64,000 nt of DNA from an uncultured Schlesneria sp. (lineage in GTDB: Bacteria > Planctomycetota > Planctomycetia > Planctomycetales > Planctomycetaceae). A program made the translations under genes and the position numbers. Below, piece after piece: positions 26,707 to 35,611 of this stretch (positions are counted from its first letter, which is position 1; each line of letters starts with the position of its first letter). The stretch spans positions 1 through 64,000 of the forward strand of contig CAILLA010000057.1 of the NCBI GenBank assembly GCA_903834925.1, given 5' to 3'. Under the pieces are notes generated by a model, which was given only the letters and a program-made list of their open reading frames with translations, ran no database searches and was not told the origin of the DNA.

Positions 26707-27249
26707 ATGAAAGTACAGTTTGGTGTGAGCCGAGTCGAACTTGTGCAGGGAGACATTTCCCTACAAGAGATCGACGCCATTGTCAACGCGGCCAATTCGG
26801 AACTCGCCGGTGGCGGAGGTGTCGATGGTGCGATTCACAGGGGTGCTGGACCCAGCGTGATGGAAGAAACGCGAGCTCGGTATCCGCTCGGTTGCCCGCC
26901 GGGCGATGCTGTCGCTTCGCGCGCCGGATCGTTACAGGCAAAGTTCGTGTTTCACGCGGTAGGACCAATCTGGCGAGGCGGACAACATCGGGAGACCGAA
27001 TTGCTGCATTCGTGTATTCGCCGTTGTTTAGAGTTGGCGTTGAAGCACGATTGTAAAGGGATCGCGTTTCCTGCGATCAGTACCGGTGCGTATCGGTTTC
27101 CCGTGGATCTCGCCGCTGAAAACTCGATCGATGAAGTCGTCCTTTTTTTGAGGGGACAGGCCTCGTCCATGCTGGTAAGATTCGTGCTGTTTGATGCGGG
27201 AACCTACGGCGCATTTGCCCGAGTGCTCGAGTCATTCGTCGACCGCTAA
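26707..27249 (+). CDS. Macrodomain protein (O-acetyl-ADP-ribose deacetylase-like)
   Basis: Single macrodomain of 180 residues. The ADP-ribose binding motifs are intact: VNAANSELAGGGGVDGAIHR and AISTGAYRFP. These resemble bacterial MacroD/YmdB proteins that remove ADP-ribose or deacetylate O-acetyl-ADP-ribose. The ATG at 26707 begins directly with MKVQFGVSRVELVQGD; the in-frame ATG at 26647 adds 20 residues without family support. It overlaps no other gene and is followed 13 bases later by a rhomboid protease. Confidence 0.9.
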   Translation: MKVQFGVSRVELVQGDISLQEIDAIVNAANSELAGGGGVDGAIHRGAGPSVMEETRARYPLGCPPGDAVASRAGSLQAKFVFHAVGPIWRGGQHRETELLHSCIRRCLELALKHDCKGIAFPAISTGAYRFPVDLAAENSIDEVVLFLRGQASSMLVRFVLFDAGTYGAFARVLESFVDR

Positions 27250-27262
27250 AAGGACCTTCCGC

Positions 27263-28051
27263 ATGTTTCCGCTCTGGGACGACGTTCCTGCCGCTCGAAT
27301 CCCCTATGTCAGTTACGCAATTATTGCAGCATGTTCAGTGGCATTTTTCTTACAACTGAGTGCGCCTGAAGGGGGCGAGAGAATCGTTCGTGAATTTGGG
27401 ATGATTCCGATTCGCGTCACACATCCCAAAGAAAATCAGGTCGTCGTTGAAACCCGGACCGAACGCGGCCGTGTCGGACGGGAAATTATCGATCTCAAGT
27501 CACCAGTCCCACCTCTGTGCACGCTCGTCACTTGCATGTTCCTGCATGGGGGCTGGATGCACATCATCGGCAACATGTGGTTTCTCTACATCTTCGGCGA
27601 TAATACGGAAGATCGATTCGGTCATGTCGGGTTTGCGCTGATGTATCTCGTCAGCGGGGTGGCCGCTGGAATCATGCATATCGCGGTGGATTCCAACTCG
27701 TTTATCCCAACGATCGGGGCGAGCGGTGCCATTGCGGGAGTCATGGGGTCCTACCTTTGGCTTTACCCAAAGGCCTCGGTCATGTCGCTTGTTCCGTTGG
27801 GCGTGTTTTCCAGGTTGATGCCGATTCCCGCACCGTTATTTCTGGGGATCTGGTTCGTGTTTCAGATCTTTTCCGGGTTCCGAACCGAACCTGGTGGAGC
27901 CGGGGTTGCGTGGTGGGCGCACGTCGGCGGTTTTGTCGCCGGCCTGGGGATGACAGCCGCCTTGCATCAACTCGGTTGGCTGAACACGCAGATTCAATCC
28001 CCAATCCCAAGTCGATACGAACGAACTCGTGAAATCGCCCGGCGATGGTAA
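27263..28051 (+). CDS. Rhomboid-family intramembrane serine protease
   Basis: Membrane protease of 262 residues with about six transmembrane helices. The catalytic Ser is in GASGAIAGVMG and the His in WAHVGGFVAG; the family HGGWMHIIGNMWFL segment is present. An extracytoplasmic loop of about 55 residues between helices 1 and 2 carries charged residues. The ATG at 27263 has AAAAGGA ahead. It follows the macrodomain gene by 13 bases. The natural substrate is unknown. Confidence 0.94.
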   Translation: MFPLWDDVPAARIPYVSYAIIAACSVAFFLQLSAPEGGERIVREFGMIPIRVTHPKENQVVVETRTERGRVGREIIDLKSPVPPLCTLVTCMFLHGGWMHIIGNMWFLYIFGDNTEDRFGHVGFALMYLVSGVAAGIMHIAVDSNSFIPTIGASGAIAGVMGSYLWLYPKASVMSLVPLGVFSRLMPIPAPLFLGIWFVFQIFSGFRTEPGGAGVAWWAHVGGFVAGLGMTAALHQLGWLNTQIQSPIPSRYERTREIARRW

Positions 28052-28069
28052 CCGAATCGCCGATTCCCT

Positions 28070-28312
28070 GTTGTGCGCGGGGCTCCTGACCCCGCACTGG
28101 GAACGACCGAAGGTCTCCGATCCTGTTAGTTTCCTTGGCTGCTTTCGACGACGACAAACCACACCAGTTATCGTTTTTTTGTTTCTCACGATTTGTGCTA
28201 CGTTGGTGTTTTCCGGTATCCAAATTGATTCAATCAAGAATATCGTTTTGAAGAAATCAAGAGGAGACCTTCGGTCAGTCTCTTGTGCGGGGTCAGGAGA
28301 CCCGCGCACAAC
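28070..28312. mobile_element. MITE-like element with 50-base inverted ends
   Basis: Left end 28070-28118 begins GTTGTGCGCGGGGCTCCTGA and ends GACCGAAGGTCTCC. The right end 28263-28312 is its inverse counterpart with few mismatches. The roughly 145-base interior has no open frame. It lies between convergent genes. No flanking target duplication could be confirmed. Confidence 0.65.
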
Positions 28313-28337
28313 CTGACCCGCGTGCAACCTTGTCAAT

Positions 28338-29792
28338 TCATCGTATTTTCAACACGATTCCGAGATCCTTTGCGGGTTGTTGTTCGTTGTCGGTGACTTC
28401 ACCGTTGTCATCGTTGCCGTTGGAGCCGACGCTCCAGACGATGGTTGAGGTTGAGCCCTCTCGGCGATAGTTCATGAGCTGGCCTGTTGGGCTGAAAGGA
28501 TCGACAGGCCAACGATCAAGAAACTTTGGCACAAGCGCCATTGAATCTTCGGGGAATTCGCCGTTTTCGCGTTGATAGGCTTGTGCGGCGAGTCCAATTT
28601 CCAATGATTTCTGTTTCGCTCGATCACGGGTGACATAGTTCGTGAATTGTGCGAAATTCTTTGGATCCGAAACAAAGATCCTTGTGATCATCAGCCGGGA
28701 TACGGCCTGGTTGATTTCAGTGGGGCCAAGCTGGTTTGGTTTCGCAGGCAATTTTTGATCGGGCTTGAAGAGTGCGGCATTCAGAAACCCCGCTTGAGGT
28801 TGCTGTTCTGATAAGGGTCTATCGATTTCGTTCAATTGATTCGACAGGATTTGTCGAAGGACTTTTTGTGTCGTTTGAGGTTCACCGACCAGCCATAACG
28901 CAATACTTGTCAACGCTGCAGCCGGTCCGTTTCCGCCTTCATCGTCGTCGTCTTGCATCGATTGAAGCCAGCCGCGCTGGTTCAAAGTATTACACGCCAG
29001 AAGGTAATCCGCTTTGAGTGTTGAAGAAGCGGTGTCAGTCATCAGGTCTGCGGCCTGGACCTCGCTGAGTGCTGTTTTAAGCTGGTCCGCCGTCAAACTC
29101 GGATTGTGTGCCCATTGAACCAGTGACGTAACCGCCATTGCGTGCAAAGCGGAACCGGTCATACGCTGAAGGTTGAATGCGCGACGAGTGAAATGGCGAC
29201 TGCACCGCAAGATCGAAATGTACCACTCCTTGGCTTTGGCAAGATCGCCTTCGGATTCAAGTCGCAGTCCTTCAAACCTCGCCAGCCTCGCGAATTCACG
29301 CACTTGATTGAGGACCGGAAACTGATTCATCACGTCAACTTTAAACGTGACTTCGCGCGGCGAAACAGAGAAGGCGTCTGAAAGTTCAGTCCCCTTTCTC
29401 CATTCAGCCAGCGGTTTGCTGTAATCCTGACACCAGGTCTTGAGCGAGTCGTCCGCCGCGCCCCACCCCTTTTCGACGACTTCGTCATAGTTTTCAACGT
29501 TCATCATGGCCCCGCTGGCTTTGCGAGCAGCGTCGACGGTTTCTTTCAGGCGACAGGCTTCGCGGTAATTTGTAAACGCATTCTGATCTTCGGGGATTTT
29601 TTCTCCTTCTCGGCAGAATTCGGCTTCATCAAACGGCCGAATGTCAGGAATACTTGAAATGAACCATGCTCGAAGCAGGAACGGAGTTGTCAGGATCATC
29701 GCCGCAATTAGAAACAGCCATGTCCGAAATGTCGGCCTCCACGAACGACGGAACTGCATTTCGGATTCGGACGACGGTGTTATGGTCGGCAT
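28338..29792 (-). CDS. Membrane-anchored protein with pilin-like C-terminal segment, uncharacterised
   Basis: Protein of 484 residues from the ATG at 29792 with AGGGG nine bases upstream. After a cytosolic stub one transmembrane helix (about 22-42) anchors a large, mostly helical domain. Near the end it carries AAQAYQRENGEFPEDSMAL and WPVDPFSPTGQLMNYRR, ending in SVGSNGNDDNGE. This resembles the C-terminal part of type II pseudopilins (GspG-like), but the typical N-terminal pilin helix is absent. A function is not known. It is convergent with the rhomboid gene, separated by a repeat element. Confidence 0.78.
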   Translation of the reverse strand: MPTITPSSESEMQFRRSWRPTFRTWLFLIAAMILTTPFLLRAWFISSIPDIRPFDEAEFCREGEKIPEDQNAFTNYREACRLKETVDAARKASGAMMNVENYDEVVEKGWGAADDSLKTWCQDYSKPLAEWRKGTELSDAFSVSPREVTFKVDVMNQFPVLNQVREFARLARFEGLRLESEGDLAKAKEWYISILRCSRHFTRRAFNLQRMTGSALHAMAVTSLVQWAHNPSLTADQLKTALSEVQAADLMTDTASSTLKADYLLACNTLNQRGWLQSMQDDDDEGGNGPAAALTSIALWLVGEPQTTQKVLRQILSNQLNEIDRPLSEQQPQAGFLNAALFKPDQKLPAKPNQLGPTEINQAVSRLMITRIFVSDPKNFAQFTNYVTRDRAKQKSLEIGLAAQAYQRENGEFPEDSMALVPKFLDRWPVDPFSPTGQLMNYRREGSTSTIVWSVGSNGNDDNGEVTDNEQQPAKDLGIVLKIR

Positions 29793-30258
29793 GAACGGCC
29801 CCTGTTGAAATCTTAGAACTGCTTTCGCTTAATTTAAGACACTAACGTAAAAGTTCGGTGTTCGGATCAAATGTGAATAGAAACGTAGAGATCTTTGTTG
29901 GGTTTTAACATTGAAACGATGGATGGGTCACGCGTCGAATTAAGAGAGAGTTAGCGGGCCACTGCTTTTGGAGTCTTTGGTTCAGTCGAACTCGCGAAAA
30001 CCGGAAACCGCAGTGAGCCGGGCGGCGTCAGCCCTCGGACGTTGTTTCTTCCCAACCCAGGTTGATTGCAAATGGAATGAAACTCCAAGAGTTCGAGGGC
30101 TGACGCCACCCGGTTCGCCTGGACTTTCTTTCTAGTGAAACGGCCCCATTGGAACGCGATAGCTCAAATCGGCTTCTCGATTGGCAGTTCGGATGCGTCC
30201 CTACTAGACTTCGCTTCGAAATTTTTCAATCCATTCACTTTACTGGTTCGAAACGACT
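29793..30258. other. Intergenic region with GGCGTCAGCCC fold-back
   Basis: 466 bases between divergent genes, holding a fold-back repeat (30015-30116). Open frames here (such as 30135-30407) overlap the next gene and lack family features. Promoters were not recognised. Confidence 0.5.
30015..30116. repeat. GGCGTCAGCCC fold-back repeat
   Basis: Left arm GAGCCGGGCGGCGTCAGCCC (30015-30034) and right arm GTTCGAGGGCTGACGCCACC (30091-30110) plus CGGTTC are inverse relatives with few mismatches, about 50 bases apart. Confidence 0.65.
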
Positions 30259-31431
30259 GTGGCCAAGACTCGCGTGGTGCTGCTGATTCCGACACTCGAC
30301 CGATCCGGGGCCGAGAAGCAGTTTACGTTGCTCGCCACCCGGCTTCCCAAATCGGAATTCGATGTAACGGCAGTCGCACTCACACGAGGTGGCCCCTATG
30401 CCGATGAACTGGTCGCGGCGGGAATTCCGCTTACCGTCATCGGCAAACGATCGAAGTTTGATCCGTTGTCGTTCTGGCGACTTCGTGCCGAGCTTCAGCG
30501 ATTGCAGCCGGACATCCTGCACACATGGTTGTTCGCGGCGAACAGTTATGGTCGCTTGTGTTCGAAGATTATTCCCCAGGCAAAAATCGTCGTCTCGGAA
30601 CGATGTGTTGACAGCTGGAAAAAGGGCTGGCAGCTTTGGCTGGATCGGCGATTGATTGCCAAAACCGATCGGCTGGTCGGGAATTCGAAAAGTGTTGTCG
30701 ACTTCTATCGCGAATTAGGGGTTCCCTCGGAAAAACTGGTCTGTATTCCAAACGGGATCGATGTACCGCCGCTGGACGAAGTTGCCGACCGGCCGAAGCG
30801 TGAAGTCCTGTTACGCGACCTCAACCTGCCGTCTGATGCATATGTCGCGGGATATATTGGTCGGCTCGCGAAACAAAAACGAGTGGAAGACCTGATCTGG
30901 GCGGTCGAGACTTTACGACAGATTCGTCCTAAACTGTTCCTGGTGATCGTCGGTGATGGTCCCGAGCGAAATCGGCTGGAAAACTTTGCCCATGACGTGG
31001 GATGCCAGGATCATGTTCGGTTTCTGGGGCATCGCGATGATGCTTCGCGCTGGCTGAAGATGTTTGACGTTTTCTGCCTGGCGAGCAGTTTTGAGGGGAT
31101 GTCGAACAGTTTGATGGAAGCGATGTCGATCGGTAAGCCGGTCCTCGCCAGCGATATTCCCGCCAATCGAGAACTGGTGATTCAAACCCAGACAGGCTTT
31201 TTGCCGAAACTGGCGGATACGGTCGGATACATGCAATTTCTGAGGCAATTGATCGACGAACCGGGCCTGGGGGCTGAACTCGGAAAAGCGGGTCGCGAGC
31301 GGATTCAACAATCTTTCGGTATTTCGCGTATGGTGGATGCCTATGCCAGGGTGTACCGAAACGTGCTTGGAGACGGCATGAAATCGAACCCCACCTCCCC
31401 TGCGGGGGTGGTTAACGGGCCTTTGCCCTAG
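30259..31431 (+). CDS. GT4-family glycosyltransferase
   Basis: Retaining glycosyltransferase of 390 residues. The N-terminal half (LIPTLDRSGAEKQ) is the acceptor side; the C-terminal half has GYIGRLAKQKRVEDLIWA and the catalytic EGMSNSLMEAMSIGKPVLA with the conserved Glu residues. Such enzymes build cell-wall or exopolysaccharide glycans from UDP/GDP sugars. The start is the GTG at 30259 without a clear ribosome site. The last 15 codons are encoded by a dispersed repeat (31386-31430), so the natural C-terminus may have been replaced. It is followed 35 bases later by an asparagine-synthase-type gene. Confidence 0.92.
   Translation: MAKTRVVLLIPTLDRSGAEKQFTLLATRLPKSEFDVTAVALTRGGPYADELVAAGIPLTVIGKRSKFDPLSFWRLRAELQRLQPDILHTWLFAANSYGRLCSKIIPQAKIVVSERCVDSWKKGWQLWLDRRLIAKTDRLVGNSKSVVDFYRELGVPSEKLVCIPNGIDVPPLDEVADRPKREVLLRDLNLPSDAYVAGYIGRLAKQKRVEDLIWAVETLRQIRPKLFLVIVGDGPERNRLENFAHDVGCQDHVRFLGHRDDASRWLKMFDVFCLASSFEGMSNSLMEAMSIGKPVLASDIPANRELVIQTQTGFLPKLADTVGYMQFLRQLIDEPGLGAELGKAGRERIQQSFGISRMVDAYARVYRNVLGDGMKSNPTSPAGVVNGPLP
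31386..31430. repeat. CCCCACCTCCCCTGCGG repeat inside the GT4 3' end
   Basis: ACCCCACCTCCCCTGCGGGG and the following GGTTAACGGGCCTTTGCCCT match 53991-54032 and, inverted, 54124-54166. Here it supplies the last codons (NPTSPAGVVNGPLP) and the stop of the glycosyltransferase. Confidence 0.75.
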
Positions 31432-31466
31432 CTTCCTGAAAACTGACGCGAATCGAGATCATCACC

Positions 31467-33413
31467 ATGTGCGGGATTGCGGGAGGGAGTTGGACAAGCC
31501 GCGGTAAGCCGCTGGACGAATCGGTGTTGCGGCGAATGACAGACGCTCTCGTTCATCGTGGTCCTGATGATTTTGGGAATTATTTTTCAACGTCGAACGG
31601 GCAACTTGCCGGTGGAGCTGCACTCGGATTCCGGCGGCTTTCGATTATCGATCTGTCGGGTGGACATCAGCCGATGTCCAACGAAGATGGTTCCGTATGG
31701 ATCGCCTTCAATGGCGAAGTCTACAACTATCGCGAGCTGAAGCCGGAACTGACACGACTGGGGCATCAGTTTCGTACGTCGTCAGATACCGAGTGTATCG
31801 TTCACGCGTATGAGCAATGGGGCCGTGATTGTGTGACTCATCTGAGAGGGATGTTTGCCTTCGCGATCTGGGACAATCGCCGTCGCACTTTGTTTCTTGC
31901 TCGCGACCGATTGGGGCAGAAGCCGCTAGTTTATCGCCTTGCTGACAACCGGCTGACTTTTGCGAGCGAACTGAAAGCTTTGCTGCAAATCCCCGGAATG
32001 CCTCGGGAGATCGAGCCGCAGGCGGTCGCTGATTTTGTGACTTTGCAATACGTGCCGCATCCCAGAACGATGTTGCGAGGATACTCGAAACTTCCCCCTG
32101 GTCATTGGGCCGAATTTCATGCCGCGACGGGTGACTTTATCGTACAGCGGTATTGGGAAGCTCCTTATCGTCGACGGGATTCGACGGAAGCATCTACACA
32201 AACTGCGCCAGATTCGATCGACTGGAAAGGTCAGCTCCGCAAAACACTGACCGAGGCGGTCCAAATTCGGATGCGTTGCGACGTGCCGTTTGGAGCGTTT
32301 CTTTCCGGAGGAGTTGATTCCACAATCATTACTGGCCTGATGCAGCAGCAGTCGGAACGACCGGTTCAGACATTTTCGATCGGTTTCTCAGAAAAACAAT
32401 TTGATGAACGGAGTTACGCCCGAGAAGCCGCAACGAAACTGGGGACCGACCACCACGAATTTGTCGTCGACCCGTCGGCGGTCGAAATGCTGCCAAAACT
32501 GGTCTGGCATTATGACGAGCCGTTCGCGGACAGTTCGGCAATTCCGACAATGTACCTGTCGCAACTGACTCGTCAGCACGTGACAGTCGCGCTCACGGGT
32601 GACGGTGGTGACGAATTGTTTGCGGGATACGATCGCTACCTGGCGGTCGATCTTGCCTCGAAGATCGATCGGTTGCCAAGACTTGTGCGAGCTGCAATGA
32701 CAAGTTCGCTCTGGCAAAAGCTTCCTTCATCGGTGCATCAGAAGTCGCGGATCAGGCAAGTCAAACGATTTCTGGCGGCGCTCGGCCAAACCCCCGAGCG
32801 ACGGTATGCGAACTGGGTCAGCATTTTTGACGACGCACGTCGACCGGGACTGTTTTCTCGGGACTTTCTTCAAACACTGAACGGTTACGATTCCGCGTCG
32901 TTTTTGATGAATGCGTACGATCGCTGTGCCGAACGCGACATCGTGCAGCGGACCACCTGCGTCGATCTGGAAACATATCTTCCGTGCGACATCCTGACAA
33001 AAGTCGACATTGCCAGCATGGCCTTCAGTCTCGAATGCCGCAGCCCTTTCATGGATCATCATGTCGTTGAACTGGCCTCTCGAATTCCCCGGGGATTGAA
33101 GTTACAGGGTCGACGAGGGAAACGAATCTTGATCGAAACGTTCGCCGACCTGTTGCCCGCTTCGATACAGACTCGACGAAAAATGGGTTTCGGAGTGCCA
33201 CTGGACCACTGGTTCCGTAATTCGCTTCGGAGTCTGGTCGCCGATACGCTGCTCGACCGCCGTTGCCTGGATCGCGGATACTTTGATCCCTCTGCGATCC
33301 GGCGACTCGTTGACGAACATACGTCGTCGCAATGGGACCACAGTGCGCGTCTTTGGCTGTTGTTGGTGTTTGAGCTTTGGCAGCAGCGTTTTGTTGACGG
33401 CTCTAATTCTTAA
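31467..33413 (+). CDS. asnB: Asparagine synthase (glutamine-hydrolysing), AsnB type
   Basis: Two-domain amidotransferase of 648 residues. Met is followed by the nucleophile Cys in MCGIAGG, then the glutaminase domain with FNGEVYNYRELKPEL. The synthetase domain has the PP-loop AFLSGGVDSTIITGL and LTGDGGDELFAGYDRY. In metabolism this converts aspartate to asparagine; members placed next to glycosyltransferases in exopolysaccharide loci may amidate sugar acids. The position directly behind a GT4 gene supports the second possibility, but the sequence cannot decide. Start ATG at 31467; a near-complete family length. Confidence 0.93.
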   Translation: MCGIAGGSWTSRGKPLDESVLRRMTDALVHRGPDDFGNYFSTSNGQLAGGAALGFRRLSIIDLSGGHQPMSNEDGSVWIAFNGEVYNYRELKPELTRLGHQFRTSSDTECIVHAYEQWGRDCVTHLRGMFAFAIWDNRRRTLFLARDRLGQKPLVYRLADNRLTFASELKALLQIPGMPREIEPQAVADFVTLQYVPHPRTMLRGYSKLPPGHWAEFHAATGDFIVQRYWEAPYRRRDSTEASTQTAPDSIDWKGQLRKTLTEAVQIRMRCDVPFGAFLSGGVDSTIITGLMQQQSERPVQTFSIGFSEKQFDERSYAREAATKLGTDHHEFVVDPSAVEMLPKLVWHYDEPFADSSAIPTMYLSQLTRQHVTVALTGDGGDELFAGYDRYLAVDLASKIDRLPRLVRAAMTSSLWQKLPSSVHQKSRIRQVKRFLAALGQTPERRYANWVSIFDDARRPGLFSRDFLQTLNGYDSASFLMNAYDRCAERDIVQRTTCVDLETYLPCDILTKVDIASMAFSLECRSPFMDHHVVELASRIPRGLKLQGRRGKRILIETFADLLPASIQTRRKMGFGVPLDHWFRNSLRSLVADTLLDRRCLDRGYFDPSAIRRLVDEHTSSQWDHSARLWLLLVFELWQQRFVDGSNS

Positions 33414-33492
33414 TCGAAGACGGGCCAAAACTGTTTTCATCAAGGCGTCTTTTGGATGAGGATGGGCCTTCCAGTTCAAAGGAGGAGGAAGA

Positions 33493-33705
33493 ATGATTTC
33501 TGCCAACATTCCTGAGGAATCAATCATACGGTCATACGAGTTCACGCTATGGGTTACGCCTCCTTCGGCGAACGACGATCCTGAGGTTTGGGCTAATGCG
33601 GTTTATGCTGCGGGAGGTGACGATACGTTGGTTGGTTGCCGATCTTCGGTCATCCGGGGACGACCGACCGCTGCCTCCGATCACGGCACTCGAATCGATC
33701 TTTGA
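33493..33705 (+). pseudogene. Short open frame, possible gene remnant overlapping the next gene
   Basis: A 70-codon frame with the strongest ribosome site of the area (GGAGGAGGAA before ATG at 33493). Its first half, SYEFTLWVTPPSANDDPEVW and AGGDDTLVG, looks to me like the start of a small uncharacterised bacterial protein family with an AGCDDALVG-like motif; the second half loses that pattern and ends. It overlaps the next gene in another phase from 33596. This looks like a broken or fused junction rather than an intact gene. Confidence 0.4.
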
Positions 33706-34687
33706 TGGATTTGAAGAATTCAAAGATCGCGGCATCAATAATTCAGGAGTGGCAGCAGGACAACGCTCCGTCTGGAGTACCGTTAATTTTCCCGTGACGA
33801 ATCCCAGGGAATACAACCGCATTCGTTCTCTCGACAATGATGATCCGGACAGTTTTGGATACATGCAGCGGCCGAACCTTTTCAACATTCAGGTTCCCGA
33901 TGAATGGGACTTCACAAACCTGATCAATACTGACCGTTCGGATTTCACAGATTCGCCGGTCTCTGTGGGTAAAGGGGGGACGATTCTCGAAACGGGCTTC
34001 ACTTACACTCGGGTTTTGAATGTTGAATCGCGTACTGAAATTCGTACACTCCCGGAAGCGCTGCTCAGGGTTGGGATCACGGATGAATTTGAGCTGCGAT
34101 TCAGAACCCTGGGCTATTCCATGATTGATCAGACGAATCGCCCGACCGGCCAGAGCGGTTCGATTTTTGGAGCGAACGATCTTGATGTCGGCTTCAAATA
34201 CGAAATCATTCAACAGAAGAATTGGGTCCCTTTAACAACACTCGTCACAGGAGTTCTCCTCCCCTCGGGAACCAATGGGGTTTCGGGTAATTCGGTGCAG
34301 CCTCATTTTAATCTCGTCACGGGATGGGCCATTCGTCGGTACATCTTTCTCAAGCATCAGTTTGGTCTCGACTACCTGACACAACCGAGTTTCTCGTTGG
34401 CCGGCCCCGGCGGGATGTCCGGTCCTTACACTCTTGTCGGAAGTCGCACCGCAGTTGACTCGTATCATTCGTCTGTCTCGTGTCTCTATCAGGCCACGCA
34501 GCGCATTGGCGGATTCGTGGAATGGTTTACAACTTACGGCGCAAACCAGCCGACTATCAACTATGCGGATACGGGGGTGTTCATCTACATGACCCCCAGC
34601 GTGCAATTCGATTGTGTAATCGGAACAAGCATCGCGGCGAGCGACGACATCCTGTTCACAAAGCTAGGATTCTCGACACGCTGGTGA
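33596..34687 (+). CDS. Putative outer-membrane beta-barrel (phenol-degradation MetA-like) without signal peptide
   Basis: Protein of 363 residues from ATG 33596. The C-terminal two thirds resemble the MetA/transporter barrel family: repeated amphipathic strands (FELRFRTLGYSM, DLDVGFKYEIIQQ, VPLTTLVTGVLLPSG, FDCVIGTSIAASDD) and a final strand ending TKLGFSTRW with a C-terminal aromatic. Such proteins lie in the outer membrane and need a Sec signal, but none is visible: the first 20 residues are basic and not hydrophobic. The upstream frame at 33493 has a better ribosome site. So the 5' end may have been lost by a deletion or a frameshift. The barrel itself seems intact. Confidence 0.68.
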   Translation: MRFMLREVTIRWLVADLRSSGDDRPLPPITALESIFDGFEEFKDRGINNSGVAAGQRSVWSTVNFPVTNPREYNRIRSLDNDDPDSFGYMQRPNLFNIQVPDEWDFTNLINTDRSDFTDSPVSVGKGGTILETGFTYTRVLNVESRTEIRTLPEALLRVGITDEFELRFRTLGYSMIDQTNRPTGQSGSIFGANDLDVGFKYEIIQQKNWVPLTTLVTGVLLPSGTNGVSGNSVQPHFNLVTGWAIRRYIFLKHQFGLDYLTQPSFSLAGPGGMSGPYTLVGSRTAVDSYHSSVSCLYQATQRIGGFVEWFTTYGANQPTINYADTGVFIYMTPSVQFDCVIGTSIAASDDILFTKLGFSTRW

Positions 34688-34941
34688 ATCGGGTGAAGGA
34701 ATCAACGAGTTGTCATCCGCATGGACAACGGTGCCACGGATTTCTTTGGACCACAAAAGTGAGGGGATTGGAACTTGTTCTGGGGTTTCCATACGCATGC
34801 CTGCGGGAACTCTTTAGCGATTGAATTGCATGAATTGTCACATGTTGTGGTATCGGTCAGAAAATCACAATTCCGCCGAAACGGATGCTCAAATGCCACT
34901 TCGGCGCGAATATAAAGTTTTTTCATGGCGTCAAAGGATAG

Positions 34942-34986
34942 GACTTATAGGACCTATGGGACTAATACGACTTATGAGACTTATGT
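34942..34986. repeat. Five 9-base tandem repeats (GGACTTATA type)
   Basis: Units GGACTTATA, GGACCTATG, GGACTAATA, CGACTTATG and AGACTTATG stand head to tail, each one to three bases from the next. Confidence 0.75.
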
Positions 34987-35436
34987 GTGACGTGTCCAAT
35001 GTCCATGGCGAAGGCGGTACGAACAAATCGTGAAACGAATTCGCCGGGGAGTTTCCATTGTTGGTGCAATGTGTCCTATTCGGTTGAGATAGCCAAATTT
35101 AGGTACAAATCGCAGGAAATGGTTCGGGCCGGGCGGATTTGGAAATTATCGCGATTTGGGAAACAGTCAGGTGACCAGTTTTCCAATAAGACTTGGAATT
35201 TTAGACGCAAATTTGGCAACCAGAATACTCCTGAAGTGCCGCGTCATTGTTTAGGCTTTCCACTATGGCTTGCCCAAGTGGAAGCGAATTTGGAAACCAG
35301 ACAACCCCCCCCTCATCTCATCCCCTTTCGTCTTGCTTTCCACCTGGGCGAGCCAGTGTGGAAGGCTTGCCAACCAACCCCTACGCGAATCCGACGTTTT
35401 CGCAATCCGCCCGTTCAGGCCCGTGGGCGGATTGCG

Positions 35437-35486
35437 AAGCGGAGCTTCGAAGAGGGCGTTCCCAAGCAGGAGCGTGGGAACGAGAA
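35437..35486. repeat. Direct repeat, copy 1 (flanks RepA-like gene)
   Basis: AAGCGGAGCTTCGAAGAG, then GGCGTTCCCAAGCAGGAGCG and TGGGAACGAGAA. About 85% identical to 37253-37303 in the same direction. The second half is the GTTCCCAAGC hairpin also seen at 9581-9624. Confidence 0.7.
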
Positions 35487-35611
35487 CACGAGGCGACAAG
35501 TATTTTTATATACTTTTCTTGACACGACAACAGAAGTTATGTACTCTTGACGTAATTGCGGTTGTCGCAGGGGTTTTTGGCTGTGTCTGTTTTGTTGATC
35601 GGGGGACTCGA

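Larger units (their letters stand above)
34688..35611. other. Repeat-rich intergenic region before the ATPase gene
   Basis: 924 bases with no convincing gene. It contains a 9-base tandem repeat (34942-34986), a run of inverted CTTGCC/GGGCGAGC-type short repeats (35260-35375), and one copy of a repeat also found at 37253-37303. Long frames here read through these repeats and are treated as spurious. Confidence 0.55.

Noticed and set aside
35270-35611. N-terminal extension of the RepA-like ATPase
   Set aside because: It is encoded by intergenic repeats and lacks a ribosome site; ATG 35612 has one.
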